From Echinostoma caproni (Eukaryota > Platyhelminthes > Trematoda > Plagiorchiida > Echinostomatidae): DNA of 64,000 nt. How positions within the stretch are numbered: position 1 is the stretch's first letter; each line of letters opens with the position of its first letter. The stretch spans positions 29,211-93,210 of the forward strand of contig UZAN01039652.1 in the NCBI GenBank assembly GCA_900618425.1, in the 5' to 3' direction. The notes beneath the pieces were generated by a model that saw nothing but the letters and a program-made list of their open reading frames with translations, ran no database searches and was not told the DNA's origin. The position numbers and the translations under genes are program-made. Below, one piece after another: positions 1-38,263 of this stretch.

Positions 1-317
1 CGAGTAGAGGCAATACGTCGGAGTTGAGCGGCTCAGTGCTGACTTTAACTTTTGGCGTACATCTTTCGGAAGGTGGTCGTCCTTAAAAGATAGTTTGATA
101 TAAAGGCTTTCTGAGTAACAGTTGGCTATCGGCTATCTTTTAAGATTATCTACTATGAATATCAATAAATCTTTCGGGGTAACCGTTTCGTAGCAACGTA
201 TTCTTGAGGAATTCTGCTTCCTTTCTCAATTAATGAAATGTGAACTAATCTCACAAATATGGAGAACTATTCAATAATTTGAAGTCGATATGCAGCGGTT
301 TACTTACTGCTCTAGGT

Positions 318-455
318 TGTAAGAAACCGCGTGGAGGTCAACAGATGACGAAGAAGAAATGCACAGAGCGATTAGGTAGAATCGGTGTCTCCTGTCTTCC
401 AGGTTTGGGTCCGAAAGACTGCAACTGGCTGGCTGGAGACGTTAAAGGATATAGT
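318..455 (+). mobile_element. Non-LTR retrotransposon tail remnant
   Basis: The plus strand reads KKPRGGQQMTKKKCTERLGR, IGVSCLPGLGPKDCNWLAGD. This is the same C-terminal block as the antisense element at 14.1 kb (ASVGAARLPGWGSRDEHCRW): a V-G..LPG-G..-D...WL pattern. A decayed fragment with no reverse transcriptase domain attached, in the intron upstream of the first Cav1 exon. Confidence 0.6.
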
Positions 456-1017
456 GGCTAACGGACAGCATTGGCGTTCTTGTTGTTATTTCTTATCAAG
501 TCAGAATGCTTGAAAAGGTATGCATGAACACTTAGATTGTGTACTCTGTTTGTTGAACATAGAGGTTATTTTTCTTTGCCTCCCTCCAAGTAGGCCCAAT
601 CTCTTTCCACCTTGTGCTTTATCACTTGATTTGTGTACATTGTGAGCTTGGCAGCGATCAGTGAAGCTCGCTTTTCTGTATCTCGCTGTACGATGATGAT
701 GATGTTCGAAGTTTGCAACAATGCATTTCAATTTTGTCCTCTAGGATTCCACCCCGGGTTATTCCATGCAACTATGATTAACGACTATCTATCGCCTGAT
801 CGATCAATTCACAAAAAACACTGAATGGTGTGTTTGTTTATTAGTGGTCCACATTGAAAACTGTTGAAAACATATCAGTATCAGGACACTGGAACAACTA
901 TATGCTTCCCAAAATGTTCACAAATCGAAGTGAAATTTCTTTATTGCTTGATTTGTTTAGTTACTGAACCTTTTATCAACATATCTGAGCCCGTTCTCTC
1001 CGATTTTACCCCTGCAG

Positions 1018-28068
<27,051 letters not shown>

Positions 28069-28647
28069 GTAAGTTTAACGAGTGAATGTCACGCGAGAAT
28101 TGCTTAAATGTTACGCAGCTGGATTAGGTGAAAGCCTAAGACGGAAAAGAACCGGGTAACAAAGTTTATTAAGTTATCTTGTTATTTTGAAGGTGGTCAA
28201 GATATCCCTTATTTAGGTCCAATGTGAACCCAGTAGTAACTAGAGGCAGGCTGTATGTGGTGCGAGAAAATATATGTTAGCTACAGAATACGGTTTTTGC
28301 AGAAGCCGTTTCAAAAAATGTACATCGTGCGTAGCTGGTAAGCTCCTGAACAGAGGCCCATTCTCAGTATCTTAACAAAATATATACATTTTTTGTGTAC
28401 ATTACACCCCAACATTTATACTGTCTTAAGATGGATACTAATCGACGGCTAATACGGAATACATTATCAGAGAATAAATCAAAGGCAGTGGATCATATGC
28501 AGTCAGCTTCCACTGATGCGCATGATTTTTTGCATTGCCCACTTGAATCCGCAAACAACAAGTTCTGTCTCTGAACTGGCATAGATAGTATAATAAAGTG
28601 GTTAATCAAGGTTTTGACCGTAGACAGTGTAGCCCAGGTGTATGAGA

Positions 28648-29229
28648 NNNNNNNNNNNNNNNNNNNNNNNNNNNNNNNNNNNNNNNNNNNNNNNNNNNNN
28701 NNNNNNNNNNNNNNNNNNNNNNNNNNNNNNNNNNNNNNNNNNNNNNNNNNNNNNNNNNNNNNNNNNNNNNNNNNNNNNNNNNNNNNNNNNNNNNNNNNNN
28801 NNNNNNNNNNNNNNNNNNNNNNNNNNNNNNNNNNNNNNNNNNNNNNNNNNNNNNNNNNNNNNNNNNNNNNNNNNNNNNNNNNNNNNNNNNNNNNNNNNNN
28901 NNNNNNNNNNNNNNNNNNNNNNNNNNNNNNNNNNNNNNNNNNNNNNNNNNNNNNNNNNNNNNNNNNNNNNNNNNNNNNNNNNNNNNNNNNNNNNNNNNNN
29001 NNNNNNNNNNNNNNNNNNNNNNNNNNNNNNNNNNNNNNNNNNNNNNNNNNNNNNNNNNNNNNNNNNNNNNNNNNNNNNNNNNNNNNNNNNNNNNNNNNNN
29101 NNNNNNNNNNNNNNNNNNNNNNNNNNNNNNNNNNNNNNNNNNNNNNNNNNNNNNNNNNNNNNNNNNNNNNNNNNNNNNNNNNNNNNNNNNNNNNNNNNNN
29201 NNNNNNNNNNNNNNNNNNNNNNNNNNNNN
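28648..29229. other. Assembly gap (582 N)
   Basis: It begins 579 bp after Cav1 exon 17. It may hide a tail exon, since the candidate exon at 30611 needs a phase 1 partner that is not otherwise seen. Confidence 1.
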
Positions 29230-30000
29230 TTTATCGTTCACCACTCGTTGATCTTATGCTGAATTCCAAAGGCATTTGGCGTTGGTGGAATATTTCTTGG
29301 GACTACTTAAAGCGGACTGATAACTTCTACCGCATACCATACTTATGAGATTATGCCTCAGTAGAGTGCATTTCACACTGTTTTTATCCTCATTTGCTAA
29401 CTATTTGCTTCCACTGTTCAGACAGTATTTCTCTTTGTGGTCTGCATATTCTCCGCGTTGTTTCACATTCCCTTCACCACAACTGAATGGTTGTTCACGG
29501 TTCCATTGTTTTACCTTGTCGCACACACACATTTCCGTTAAATCAAAATGAACTGGTTCACATTGACCACGATACAACGAGATGCATTCAAAACGGCAAC
29601 TAAAAATTTGAGATCGGCGTGATAGCTATGCATTTCGCTGTAGTAGAATCAATGACATGAACACATGTTCGGTGTATAGTGGGATTCGGTTGAGCTGCCT
29701 TTTACGGCTAGTCACTGAAAAGTGTTTTGTGACCTCGGAAAATTACTCAACTCAATGTCATCTTCGAGTAACCAAGTGGCCAAGCTGATTGTTATGTTAG
29801 GTCTTTGTGGATCTTCCACTCTGCTACTCTCCTTTGTGCGCAACAATTGTATGTTTTCTTAGGTACTGATCAGTTGATAACTTACAACGGATAGCTTTTT
29901 TCCTGATTACTCTGGTATCTAGTTTAGATTTGCATACTTATATCATGGTCACGTGATCTTCATTCTTTTGATGCATAAAAAGGAACTGAGCTAATCCTTT

Positions 30001-30019
30001 CTCTCTCTCTCTCTCTCTC
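30001..30019 (+). repeat. Microsatellite (CT)n
   Basis: Between nine and ten uninterrupted CT units. Confidence 0.95.
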
Positions 30020-30510
30020 GCGTCCTCCTAAAGCATAACCGGAAATATGCACAGGGGTGGCAAAGGGAATGACATCGATTAGGCTGATGGTTTGCCTGAA
30101 TCAGGCCAAAAAACAATGAGATTAGAGCTGCGTGTGCCATCTCGCATAATAAACTCCCAAGATGTCCGTGCATAATTCATAAATTACCACTTGAATGAGC
30201 ATTAAAATAGAATACCATCTGGAATCCCACGTAAGGGGCTTATGTGAACGTGGACAATATACAGGTTTATACGACACACAAACTGTGCTATAAATACTAA
30301 TATCCACAAGGAATAAACCAAGTTCTCAAAACGCCATTAGTAATACATTGTCGTACTTCCGTCACGATTAATTTTTAATAATTATTTTATGATTCCGTCA
30401 ACAGTTCTAGAAAATATCTATGAGTTGTAAAGCATCTCGGGAACAATTAATTAAGTTCAATAATCTCTTGGTTATTTTACTCAACCATTTAAACCTTCAA
30501 TCATTTACTT

Positions 30511-30579
30511 CATCAATCAATCAATCAATCAATCAGTCAAATGAATTAATCGATCGATCAATCAGTCAATCAATCAACT
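30511..30579 (+). repeat. Imperfect (CAAT)n tetranucleotide tract
   Basis: A run of CAAT/CAGT/CGAT tetramers just upstream of the candidate exon at 30611. Its upper part overlaps that exon's possible branch-point region. Confidence 0.9.
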
Positions 30580-30610
30580 GATTCAATTCATCACCGATGT
30601 ACTCGGGCAG

Positions 30611-30702
30611 TGAATACATCTTTCGGTTCTCAAGAAGTGAAAAGAAACAGTGCATCGATGAAAGAGCACATAAAAGGACCCAATCAATTGCGGCAGCTCT
30701 TG
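30611..30702 (+). CDS. Candidate distal exon (Cav1 tail?), part 1
   Basis: Acceptor tactcgggcag and donor GTGAGT bound an open segment reading NTSFGSQEVKRNSASMKEHI, KGPNQLRQL. It starts with two bases, so the exon before it must end in phase 1. Exon 17 ends in phase 0, so an unseen exon (perhaps in the 28.6-kb gap) is needed. Its end phase fits the next candidate exon exactly. Confidence 0.3.
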
Positions 30703-30782
30703 TGAGTACTACTAGAATCCTGATGAGTTTTGAAATGACAGCGTATACTAATCACGTTTTCATTTTTATTCTGATATTTCAG

Positions 30783-30886
30783 CATGCCTACATGTGACAC
30801 CAACTTCCGTCGATTAATTGACCACGACAAAGAACATTCGAGGGCGGGGAGAGGAAGAGTGAATTTCTCCCTCGCAGATCGATAGC
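30783..30886 (+). CDS. Candidate terminal exon (Cav1 tail?), part 2
   Basis: A strong acceptor (ttctgatatttcag) opens a frame reading MPTCDTNFRRLIDHDKEHSR, AGRGRVNFSLADR, stop TAG. The phase agrees with the candidate at 30611-30702. An AATAAA occurs about 0.6 kb downstream near 31474. No homology is recognised. Confidence 0.3.
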
Positions 30887-30999
30887 TCTCCTATGGGGCT
30901 ATCATGATTTGTGATTCACTTGAGATGACTTCTTTGAATTGCTTCTAGTGTTGCTTTTTATAAGACTACACATCGCCCCCATCCTTTAAGCCTTCCACA

Positions 31000-33900
31000 T
31001 GTGTATACGCATATGATGACATTATACACTCAAATATTCAGTCAACCAAATATCACACACGCATTTATCAGACTGGACGAATGTAGCCAGTCATCGTCTT
31101 TCACTGCCATCCAATCCCATGCCCTTAGGATCTGATACCCCAATTACCCAATGATCGAATTTCTGAAACCACTGTTCCCTGTGTACGAACTCACACTCAA
31201 ACTGATCCCACACCCGCACGCAATAAGCTGTGTAATATTGCTATTGTTAAAACACGTTCACAGTGTTGTACAAATTTGTTGCTCCCCTCGCTCAAGTGAA
31301 GCGTTCCCCACTGTTCGATGTGCACTAGGATTTTGATGAGAGTGTCTCTACCAGTCGCACACCGACGGCTCAAAATCAAACGGCCATTTATCATGCTCAT
31401 GCCCTGCTTTTCCCGCAAACCGCCCTACCAGATATTCGCAGTAGCTCACTTATCCTCTCCAATTCCACTTGTCTTAATAAATGGGATCTCTTCTCACATC
31501 TGCATTTATTTTATCTTCACTGGCTCCGGGTCCGCTTGGACACATGAATATGGAACACCTAAAAGTACACAGACAGTTCGAGTGTTCCAGTCTGAACATT
31601 GGAACATAACGCTTTCTCCTTCTCATGACTGGCCGCCAAGCGCAAACAATGCATCCATCACTTCATCCCACGCGCCTCCTTTTTTCTTTCTATATAAAGC
31701 TAACTAAAAGCTTTTCTTGACTTAACTTGGCCTCATGTCTGAAGCTCGAATTTAACATGCTCGTCTTCATGACCTGTTGTGTATTTTATTGACAGAAACT
31801 ATGTCCCACCTGAGCATATTTTCACAGCAACCACATTTACAATCATCTATTCCCACTTTTAATTGTGTGAACCGCCTTGTGTACCGAACATTAGTGTGGT
31901 CACAAAATTGTTGTAGATTTCCGTCAAATGAATCCAGTGCGTTATCATTTTTTTCCAGGATTGGTTATCATGTGACTTCCTCGAGAAAACCTAGAATTCA
32001 TTGATACTGGTGCACTCGGCCTGGATTGATAGATGGACTATGAGCAATGTTAGCAGAGGAGACTCATTAAAACCCATTTGCAATGTACATCTACCGGCTA
32101 CTGTTGAGTTTGTATTTCGGATCTTTGAGATGGAAGGTGTGTTACCGCGTTGGTGATGTGCAAACTAACTTGCACCGGGTTGACCAGATATCCCGGTTCC
32201 TTTTTGTTCAGATGTACTCTTCATTGACAGTGTGCTCACTCCCAAAAGAAGCCCCCATTAAATCAAGTCTTCTATCGAAATTTGGGTAAAAGTGCACAAA
32301 GAAACCAAGCAGAGTAGATTTTTAATTACATTTTAATCGAAGTTATTTGTGAGTTATGGTAAGGTTAAAGAATGGGTTGCTCAAAGCACAAACCGTGAAG
32401 GTGAGTGCTAAAACAATACCTTCGAGGAGTCTGCTCATTGAATAAATGTACTAGATAAAAGTAATGCAGTTTTGTATGGCTATATTTGCCCGGTTTATTA
32501 CTTCATTTGATGGTTGAAGGGGACTGGATGGGTTACGACGGCACTGGTAGGTTTTAAACAACAGAAAACAAATCACTCCTAATTTAGATTATACTGAGAT
32601 TGTATGTAAAACAGGCAACCAAGAAGCAACTAATTGCTGTTAGTCACATGCATACCTGTTCGAGTGTGATCGAAGTCATCATTCGTTCATGATAAACATC
32701 ATCACCCTTTGAGAATAAAATGACGTTAAACAGAATGGAACGGTCGAAGTCACATGGGATCTGAGGTGTTTTGTAGGTGAGGAACAACGACCGCTTGAAA
32801 ATGATCTTATTACGTGGAACATAGTATAATTTTAGTTAATCGATTTTTTTTATCATAAATAAAATGATCATTCATTTTTTGATCGTTGTGGTTCACATTG
32901 ATGAAATCAGATTGTGATAGAGCATAAAACTCATCCCCCTGAGTGCTTTTGGATTATTTGTCCGATGCAATTAGTCATCTGGAACTCTTTAGAACCACTC
33001 ATTAACGTATCCTCCTCCATTTCGGGAGTTCTGTCTCGCCTCGTCTCGCTATGAAATGAGAGCCATTCTGGATGGTAGAAGTCGTTTTGTCACAAGTGGC
33101 AAATAACTGTTTCGCGAATCATGTCCCCGAAATGCAAATTGTTTTCAAATCAAAGACAAATGACTACAAAATTAGGGGCGGTTCGTTGTTCATTTTTATT
33201 GGTGTCACTAAACATTTCGATTGTTGTCAAACCTGTTCGGTTGAATTGTGCATTCTATAGAAGAACCCAAGAGGCTGCTCAGTTTGATCAAAGGGGTTCT
33301 GCCCTTAGGTATTTGACGGTTATGGCAAGATGCCATATGAATTTGTCGGTGCTGCTTTTCGGGGGACTAACGGGGTTGGAGACGAGCAATTAGGTCGAGA
33401 GTTAATTTTATTTCAGTTATGAGAACCGGGAAAAGAAGCCTCAGGAACGTAGTTCAATTAAATGCACAAGGTATCCATTTAAATCGAATGATATCTAGCC
33501 AGATAACAGCTGAGCTCCCTCCGGGTTTCCAGTCTGGAACCAGAGAGCTCTGATCACACTGCAATTGAGCAAAACCGCTTGATCGCCACACGTGCAATGA
33601 GCATGCATCATTATCATTAATATTCTCACGTTAAAGAATGTAAACTGATGGGAAATATTATCCGAATTGGGTTAAACCATTTTTGTCGGACAATACTATG
33701 AATTGCTGTACAAAGTTTCATTACTCCAATTTATGGGCAGACTTCCGATTGTGTGTATCTTTCGTGGATCTATAACATAGCCGTATCCGCTGCATCAAAT
33801 AACCCAACATCTATTTGATTGGCGAGGGTGTAGTTTTATTTCAGACTGCGTTAATGTAAACAGTTACTGAGCCAAGTTAGCTTAGTTCTATTGTGCATGT

Positions 33901-35502
33901 TCGGGCGTTTGGAGTTCTTTCACTAGAGCCTCACCGAAATAAACGATCTTAGGCAATTTACTACATTGGTTTAGCTCATTCAAATTACGATCCCGATCAT
34001 TTGAAGTTTAGTCCTGCAGTCAAGCAGTCGGAAAATCATTTACATGATTACATCAGATTTGCTTACCGAGGGGTTATCGTGTTGATGCCCCCCGACATTG
34101 GGTGCACGGCTACATTAATTACGAAATAACATATTAACACGGTACATGTCAGTGAATTCGTATGAAGAACATACGAAATGATCCATACCTACAATCTTCC
34201 ACATAGGCTGTGCGCTCTCGATCTTGTAACTCAGAGGCTCAGAGGAAGTTTCCTCCACAATCTGATGGTTTGTGATGTTACAGAGACACAACCGTCACGT
34301 TCATAGTTGATGAGTCCGAACAGGGGACGAAACAGATGCCATCCCGGAATCTGTAAATGCGTATGGATAATTGGAGAACAATGCAAAAAACCATGAGTGA
34401 ATTTGTTAGGTTTATGTTCCATAATAACTGACTACACTTTAGCCATTACTTTTCGTTCTTACTTCACGATAAGTGGTGCAATTTCCCAGTTTGGTGTGAT
34501 TTGTCACGTTTTCAATCGGCATGAACTCATAAACGATCAATTGCTATTTATTACTTGATCTATTCTAATTTTAAAGAGGACTTCTGTTGGATTAGGAATA
34601 ATTGATTTTCCGGTCCTCTGAAATTTCTCACTTTTTTATACTCAATAATGAAATCAGTTTTGCTATGCACTACCTAAAGGGAAAAGAGGTGACGAAAACT
34701 GGAAATGTTCTAAAACATCACTACTATTTAGGCGGTGGCTACCAAAATCTTTACGTCATGTTAACGGAGGGCCACGGTCCCTATTTCCCCTTCTCTGTAC
34801 TGTTCCCAAAAGCCCATGATTGTCCGTCGTTTTCTTCTCGAAAATAAAATGTTTATACAATAGGTCAGAAATGAAATAAAGCAATAATGCTAATAATCTT
34901 AATTCCTTAGCTTACTCAACTGTTGTGCGATCGCATAATAATATGCAGCCTCGTTCTCCGCTCTGTGAACCGGAAGTAGCACTGAATGGTTTTGGGGTGT
35001 GCGATTGACCAAATAGAAAGCACTAATCATTCCAATAGTAGCAATTCAATTATGGTTCTGTTCAGCGTCAAAATTGAGTAAAAACAATAATGTATTTCAA
35101 GTTTTAAAATGACATACGAATGTAAAAAGTGACATTACGTAATCAGTGTTAACTGTTAAAACTCTGTCGTATCACGATCGGGAGAATCATCCATTCGGCC
35201 ACGAACACTTTTTTCAATCTATCAACCGCCTACCTCACATCAAAACTATTTCCCTTCAATTTCGGTAGTTCCTAAAATGGGGAGATTTAACGCCTTGCAG
35301 TAGTGCAATCACTTCATGTCCATTACGCCGATTACGACCATATTGGAATTAGGCATGATGCAAACTAGTATGGTTTATAAAAAAATGATACGGTCTTTTG
35401 CGTACACACAGCAATTTGTATGTGTATGTGAGGTACAGAATCAATTTGTCTATGAAGAACACAATCAAGCATTGCATTTGAAGGGCACGGAAAATTAAAT
35501 AG
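31000..35502. other. Non-coding stretch between candidate Cav1 distal exons
   Basis: 31.0-31.7 kb is pyrimidine-rich and could be 3' UTR of the 30.8-kb candidate terminal exon. From 31.7 to 35.5 kb it is AT-rich with no supported gene. Confidence 0.5.
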
Positions 35503-35856
35503 GGTTATGCGCACACGATTGGAGCACGAACGGAGGTGGGGCAGGTCGACGAGGAAGAGGATCGCTGGTGTGACTCGGGTACCGTAACGTCCTCCACCAT
35601 GTATAGCTCAGTCGACTGTAAATCATTGGAGGGTTTGAGACAGGTCAAGAAGAGTTTGACATCGGTAATGATGATTGATGATAGCCAAATAGTCGACTCA
35701 GCTCGCCACACGGAAACCGCCAGCATCTACGAAGCACAAATAGACATACAAAACGCTGCTGCTGCCGCTCATGAGAAGCAAATGACTCGAAATTTCGGAG
35801 AACGGTGCGGATCCGAATGCGACCGGGAAACAAGCCGTGTGTTTGGGGGTGGCTGA
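35503..35856 (+). CDS. Candidate terminal exon or separate small gene
   Basis: An unusually protein-like open stretch of 117 codons ends in TGA at 35854-35856. It is acidic and Ser-rich at first (VGQVDEEEDRWCDSGTVTSS) and then has an Ala-rich helix (QIDIQNAAAAAHEKQMTRNF). A poor acceptor (aattaaatag, no pyrimidine tract) would give phase 0, which fits Cav1 exon 17. AATAAA signals follow at 35968-35973 and 35990-35995. It could be an alternative Cav1 terminus, an exon of an unknown gene, or a chance ORF. Confidence 0.3.
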   Translation, partial: GYAHTIGARTEVGQVDEEEDRWCDSGTVTSSTMYSSVDCKSLEGLRQVKKSLTSVMMIDDSQIVDSARHTETASIYEAQIDIQNAAAAAHEKQMTRNFGERCGSECDRETSRVFGGG

Positions 35857-37435
35857 CAGTGCGCATTAAGTCGTTTCTTATAATTGCGAGACGGAAGCAC
35901 TGTCGTGCAGCTGCGATGTCTATGCATGGGTGCGGAAGCCAGACAAAAGTGTTGGAGAACCGAAGCTAATAAAATTGATCAAACGTGAAAATAAATACGT
36001 CAATTACACAGTAGATTATTATTGCTCACACTGAGAACAATTAGACTAAATAATGGATTTCTTTGTCATTCTACGGTCTTATTTCGAAGAGACATTTATA
36101 CTTCATTTCACAGATCTACAACATTTTTTGTTTTTACGATGAGAAGTATAGATGTTTTACCGTGCAGTGTGCGTGAGAAAAAGGAGAGTATTATCGGTAG
36201 GTAGTGTGTATTAAATCAAATTATCTACCTGTGGAAAGCTAATGCCAATGATTGATGTGTTGGTGACCTCGGAGGTTTTCATTTTATTATAAATCAAATA
36301 AACATTTATTTAATGTTATATGTACATGTATATACATGTAAAAGGCTCATTGAAACTGGCGTAGTAGTCAGATTTTCAGTTACTCCTTTGTGACTGTGTG
36401 CTTCTAAGACAAGCCCATGTTCCAGATTACCTTCATATTTGATCAACCACAAAATCCCCTACATCTTTTGTATTCTTACTATTTGTATTATCATATTATT
36501 TTTTCTGGCCATACTCTATACTTCCCTATTATAAATCTGTCACCGAATATCTGTTCAAATAAAATTTCTCATCGCTGATGACATCAAAATTCGCAAAAAA
36601 AGATTACTGTAGATTGCATAATAAAGAATGTTGTGTAAAGCACAAATTTTCCTAATATGTGTGATGTTTCCTTTTACTCTTCCGATATCTGCAGGTCTCT
36701 TTGACACTGTATCCAGCAAATTCGTAACAGATTACTTGAATATTTCTGTGACTTTTCATACACTATGTTCACCATCCACGCGAATATTTTCCTTTGATTT
36801 TGTCGTCGGTACTAAAGAAAAAATAGGTTTTTCTCACACTTCTGTTTAGATATTTCAATGAGAGTCCACTAAATACGAAACTTGCGATATTCCCATCTGT
36901 TTGCAACAAAATATGCGCCAATTGTTGACATTGATAAGACTTCTTAAAACAAGTTTACCTGTTAGGGGGGCCTAATCTAAGAAGTTCATCACTTTACCGG
37001 CAGACATCTGCTGTAACTTGTCTAAGAAAATACGTTTGATCAGGGTTGATTAATGGAGTTCTTTCTTTTCAGTTTTCGGTAAAAACGAAGACCTTTCAAG
37101 CAGTACTGTGCTCTGTATCACACTTGTTATACATCAGTATGCCCATCGATCCGGTTTTGTCTCATCGATTGAGCGTGTGTTATGCATTGTCGTCGGATAT
37201 GAAAATACCAATTGAACGAGTCAATCACTTGGTCTCGACTGATTAGCAGTTTCGAGAAAAAAACTGACGTTCCTTACTCCTTTTTCTCAAGCTTCACAAG
37301 GACCAAACCACTCGATTTTCTGAGATTCTCCAGTTACCCATAAAATGAATCGATTCACGTAAGTATCAATCCAACTCTAATATCCGCATAAATTATTCGT
37401 ATATCAGTGCTGGTTATAATTCTGTAGGTTCTTAC

Positions 37436-37507
37436 ACGAAAATTGGTCGCATAGTTGATATGTTTGGAGCTATGGGAATCGAGGAGAGATCTGGATAAAC
37501 CATTTTT
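37436..37507 (-). CDS. Unrecognised gene, candidate exon 3
   Basis: 72 nt, phase 0 to 0, strong acceptor (aattttgcctttccag) and donor (CGT|GTAAGA), reading KNGLSRSLLDSHSSKHINYA, TNFR. It has the best splice signals of the three. Confidence 0.42.
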
Positions 37508-38263
37508 CTGGAAAGGCAAAATTCGAGAATAGCGGCGTTACTTTGTTTGACCGACAAATTCCAAAACACTACTAGTTTATTCGTAACACGTGTTCGGAGG
37601 TGATTTTGGACTTCATCCATAGAATCCGTGAGATTTTGAAAACATTTTTCTAATTTTAATCCTGTCATTTCATTTTAGAGAAACGTAGACCACTTGTTTC
37701 ATGTTATTTTCTAGTCATTTAGAATTGAAAAAAGTTCATACCAGTTTATGGATCTCATAGGCTTCTAACCATATGGTTAACTTTTTGGGTCTCTACAGGG
37801 ACATAAATAAGCTCGCTGCTGATGAATCCCGATAAGGAGGACACAATTGTTTGATACTCTTTGTTTGCTGTTACATGCCATTTATTCAGCAGACACAATG
37901 TATTATTGTACGGGGAATTCTTCTTGTACAGGTTGAATCAAAGCTGTAAAAACTAGATATGTCTCGACTTTGTAGGCTCTCATCCGCAGTGTCAACTCAT
38001 CGACCCAGCTGTGAGTCGCGCACCCGGGACGTTTCATGAGGCTTTGGGTATACTGGCTATTTGACTACCGGAGCAGCTGATTAAACCGTTCTTCATTTTG
38101 CCTGTAGGTCATATAGCACAGTTCATTTTGGCGAGTTTTTCAGCCCATTTGCTTAAGCTGCTCTGTACACGATGAAATTCATCATAATCATCGAAAATCC
38201 GATCATTCACCTTCATCGTGTGAAATGGACTGTTTCTTAAGAATTTCCGCGATTTCATGTTTT
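37436..38263 (-). CDS. Unrecognised minus-strand gene, three candidate exons
   Basis: Gene-level entry. Three exon-like segments (38211-38263, 37573-37649, 37436-37507) join in phase: the first ends with one base, the second starts with two, and the second and third meet in phase 0. Together they read KHEIAEILKKQSISHDE, E, KCFQNLTDSMDEVQNHLRTR, VTNKL and KNGLSRSLLDSHSSKHINYA, TNFR. The charged, heptad-like character suggests a coiled coil. No family is recognised. It lies between the Cav1 3' region and the FANCD2 3' end, on the FANCD2 strand. Neither its start nor its end was found. Confidence 0.4.
37573..37649 (-). CDS. Unrecognised gene, candidate exon 2
   Basis: 77 nt, acceptor ggattaaaattag, donor CTA|GTAGTG (weak), reading KCFQNLTDSMDEVQNHLRTR, VTNKL. 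It is amphipathic and helix-like. Confidence 0.38.
38211..38263 (-). CDS. Unrecognised gene, candidate exon 1
   Basis: 53 nt, acceptor caactactttttag, donor GAAG|GTGAAT, reading KHEIAEILKKQSISHDE with one base at each end. Another frame stays open to a stop (through DDYDEFHRVQSSLSKWAEKL), so the frame choice rests on phase agreement with the next exon. Confidence 0.38.

Noticed and set aside
28606..29348. Long ORFs running through the N gap
   Set aside because: They are open only because Ns carry no stops. The same applies to ORFs over 53217-54063.
31318..31707. 129-aa plus-strand ORF
   Set aside because: Low-complexity, pyrimidine-rich translation without protein-like features. More likely a 3' UTR or chance.
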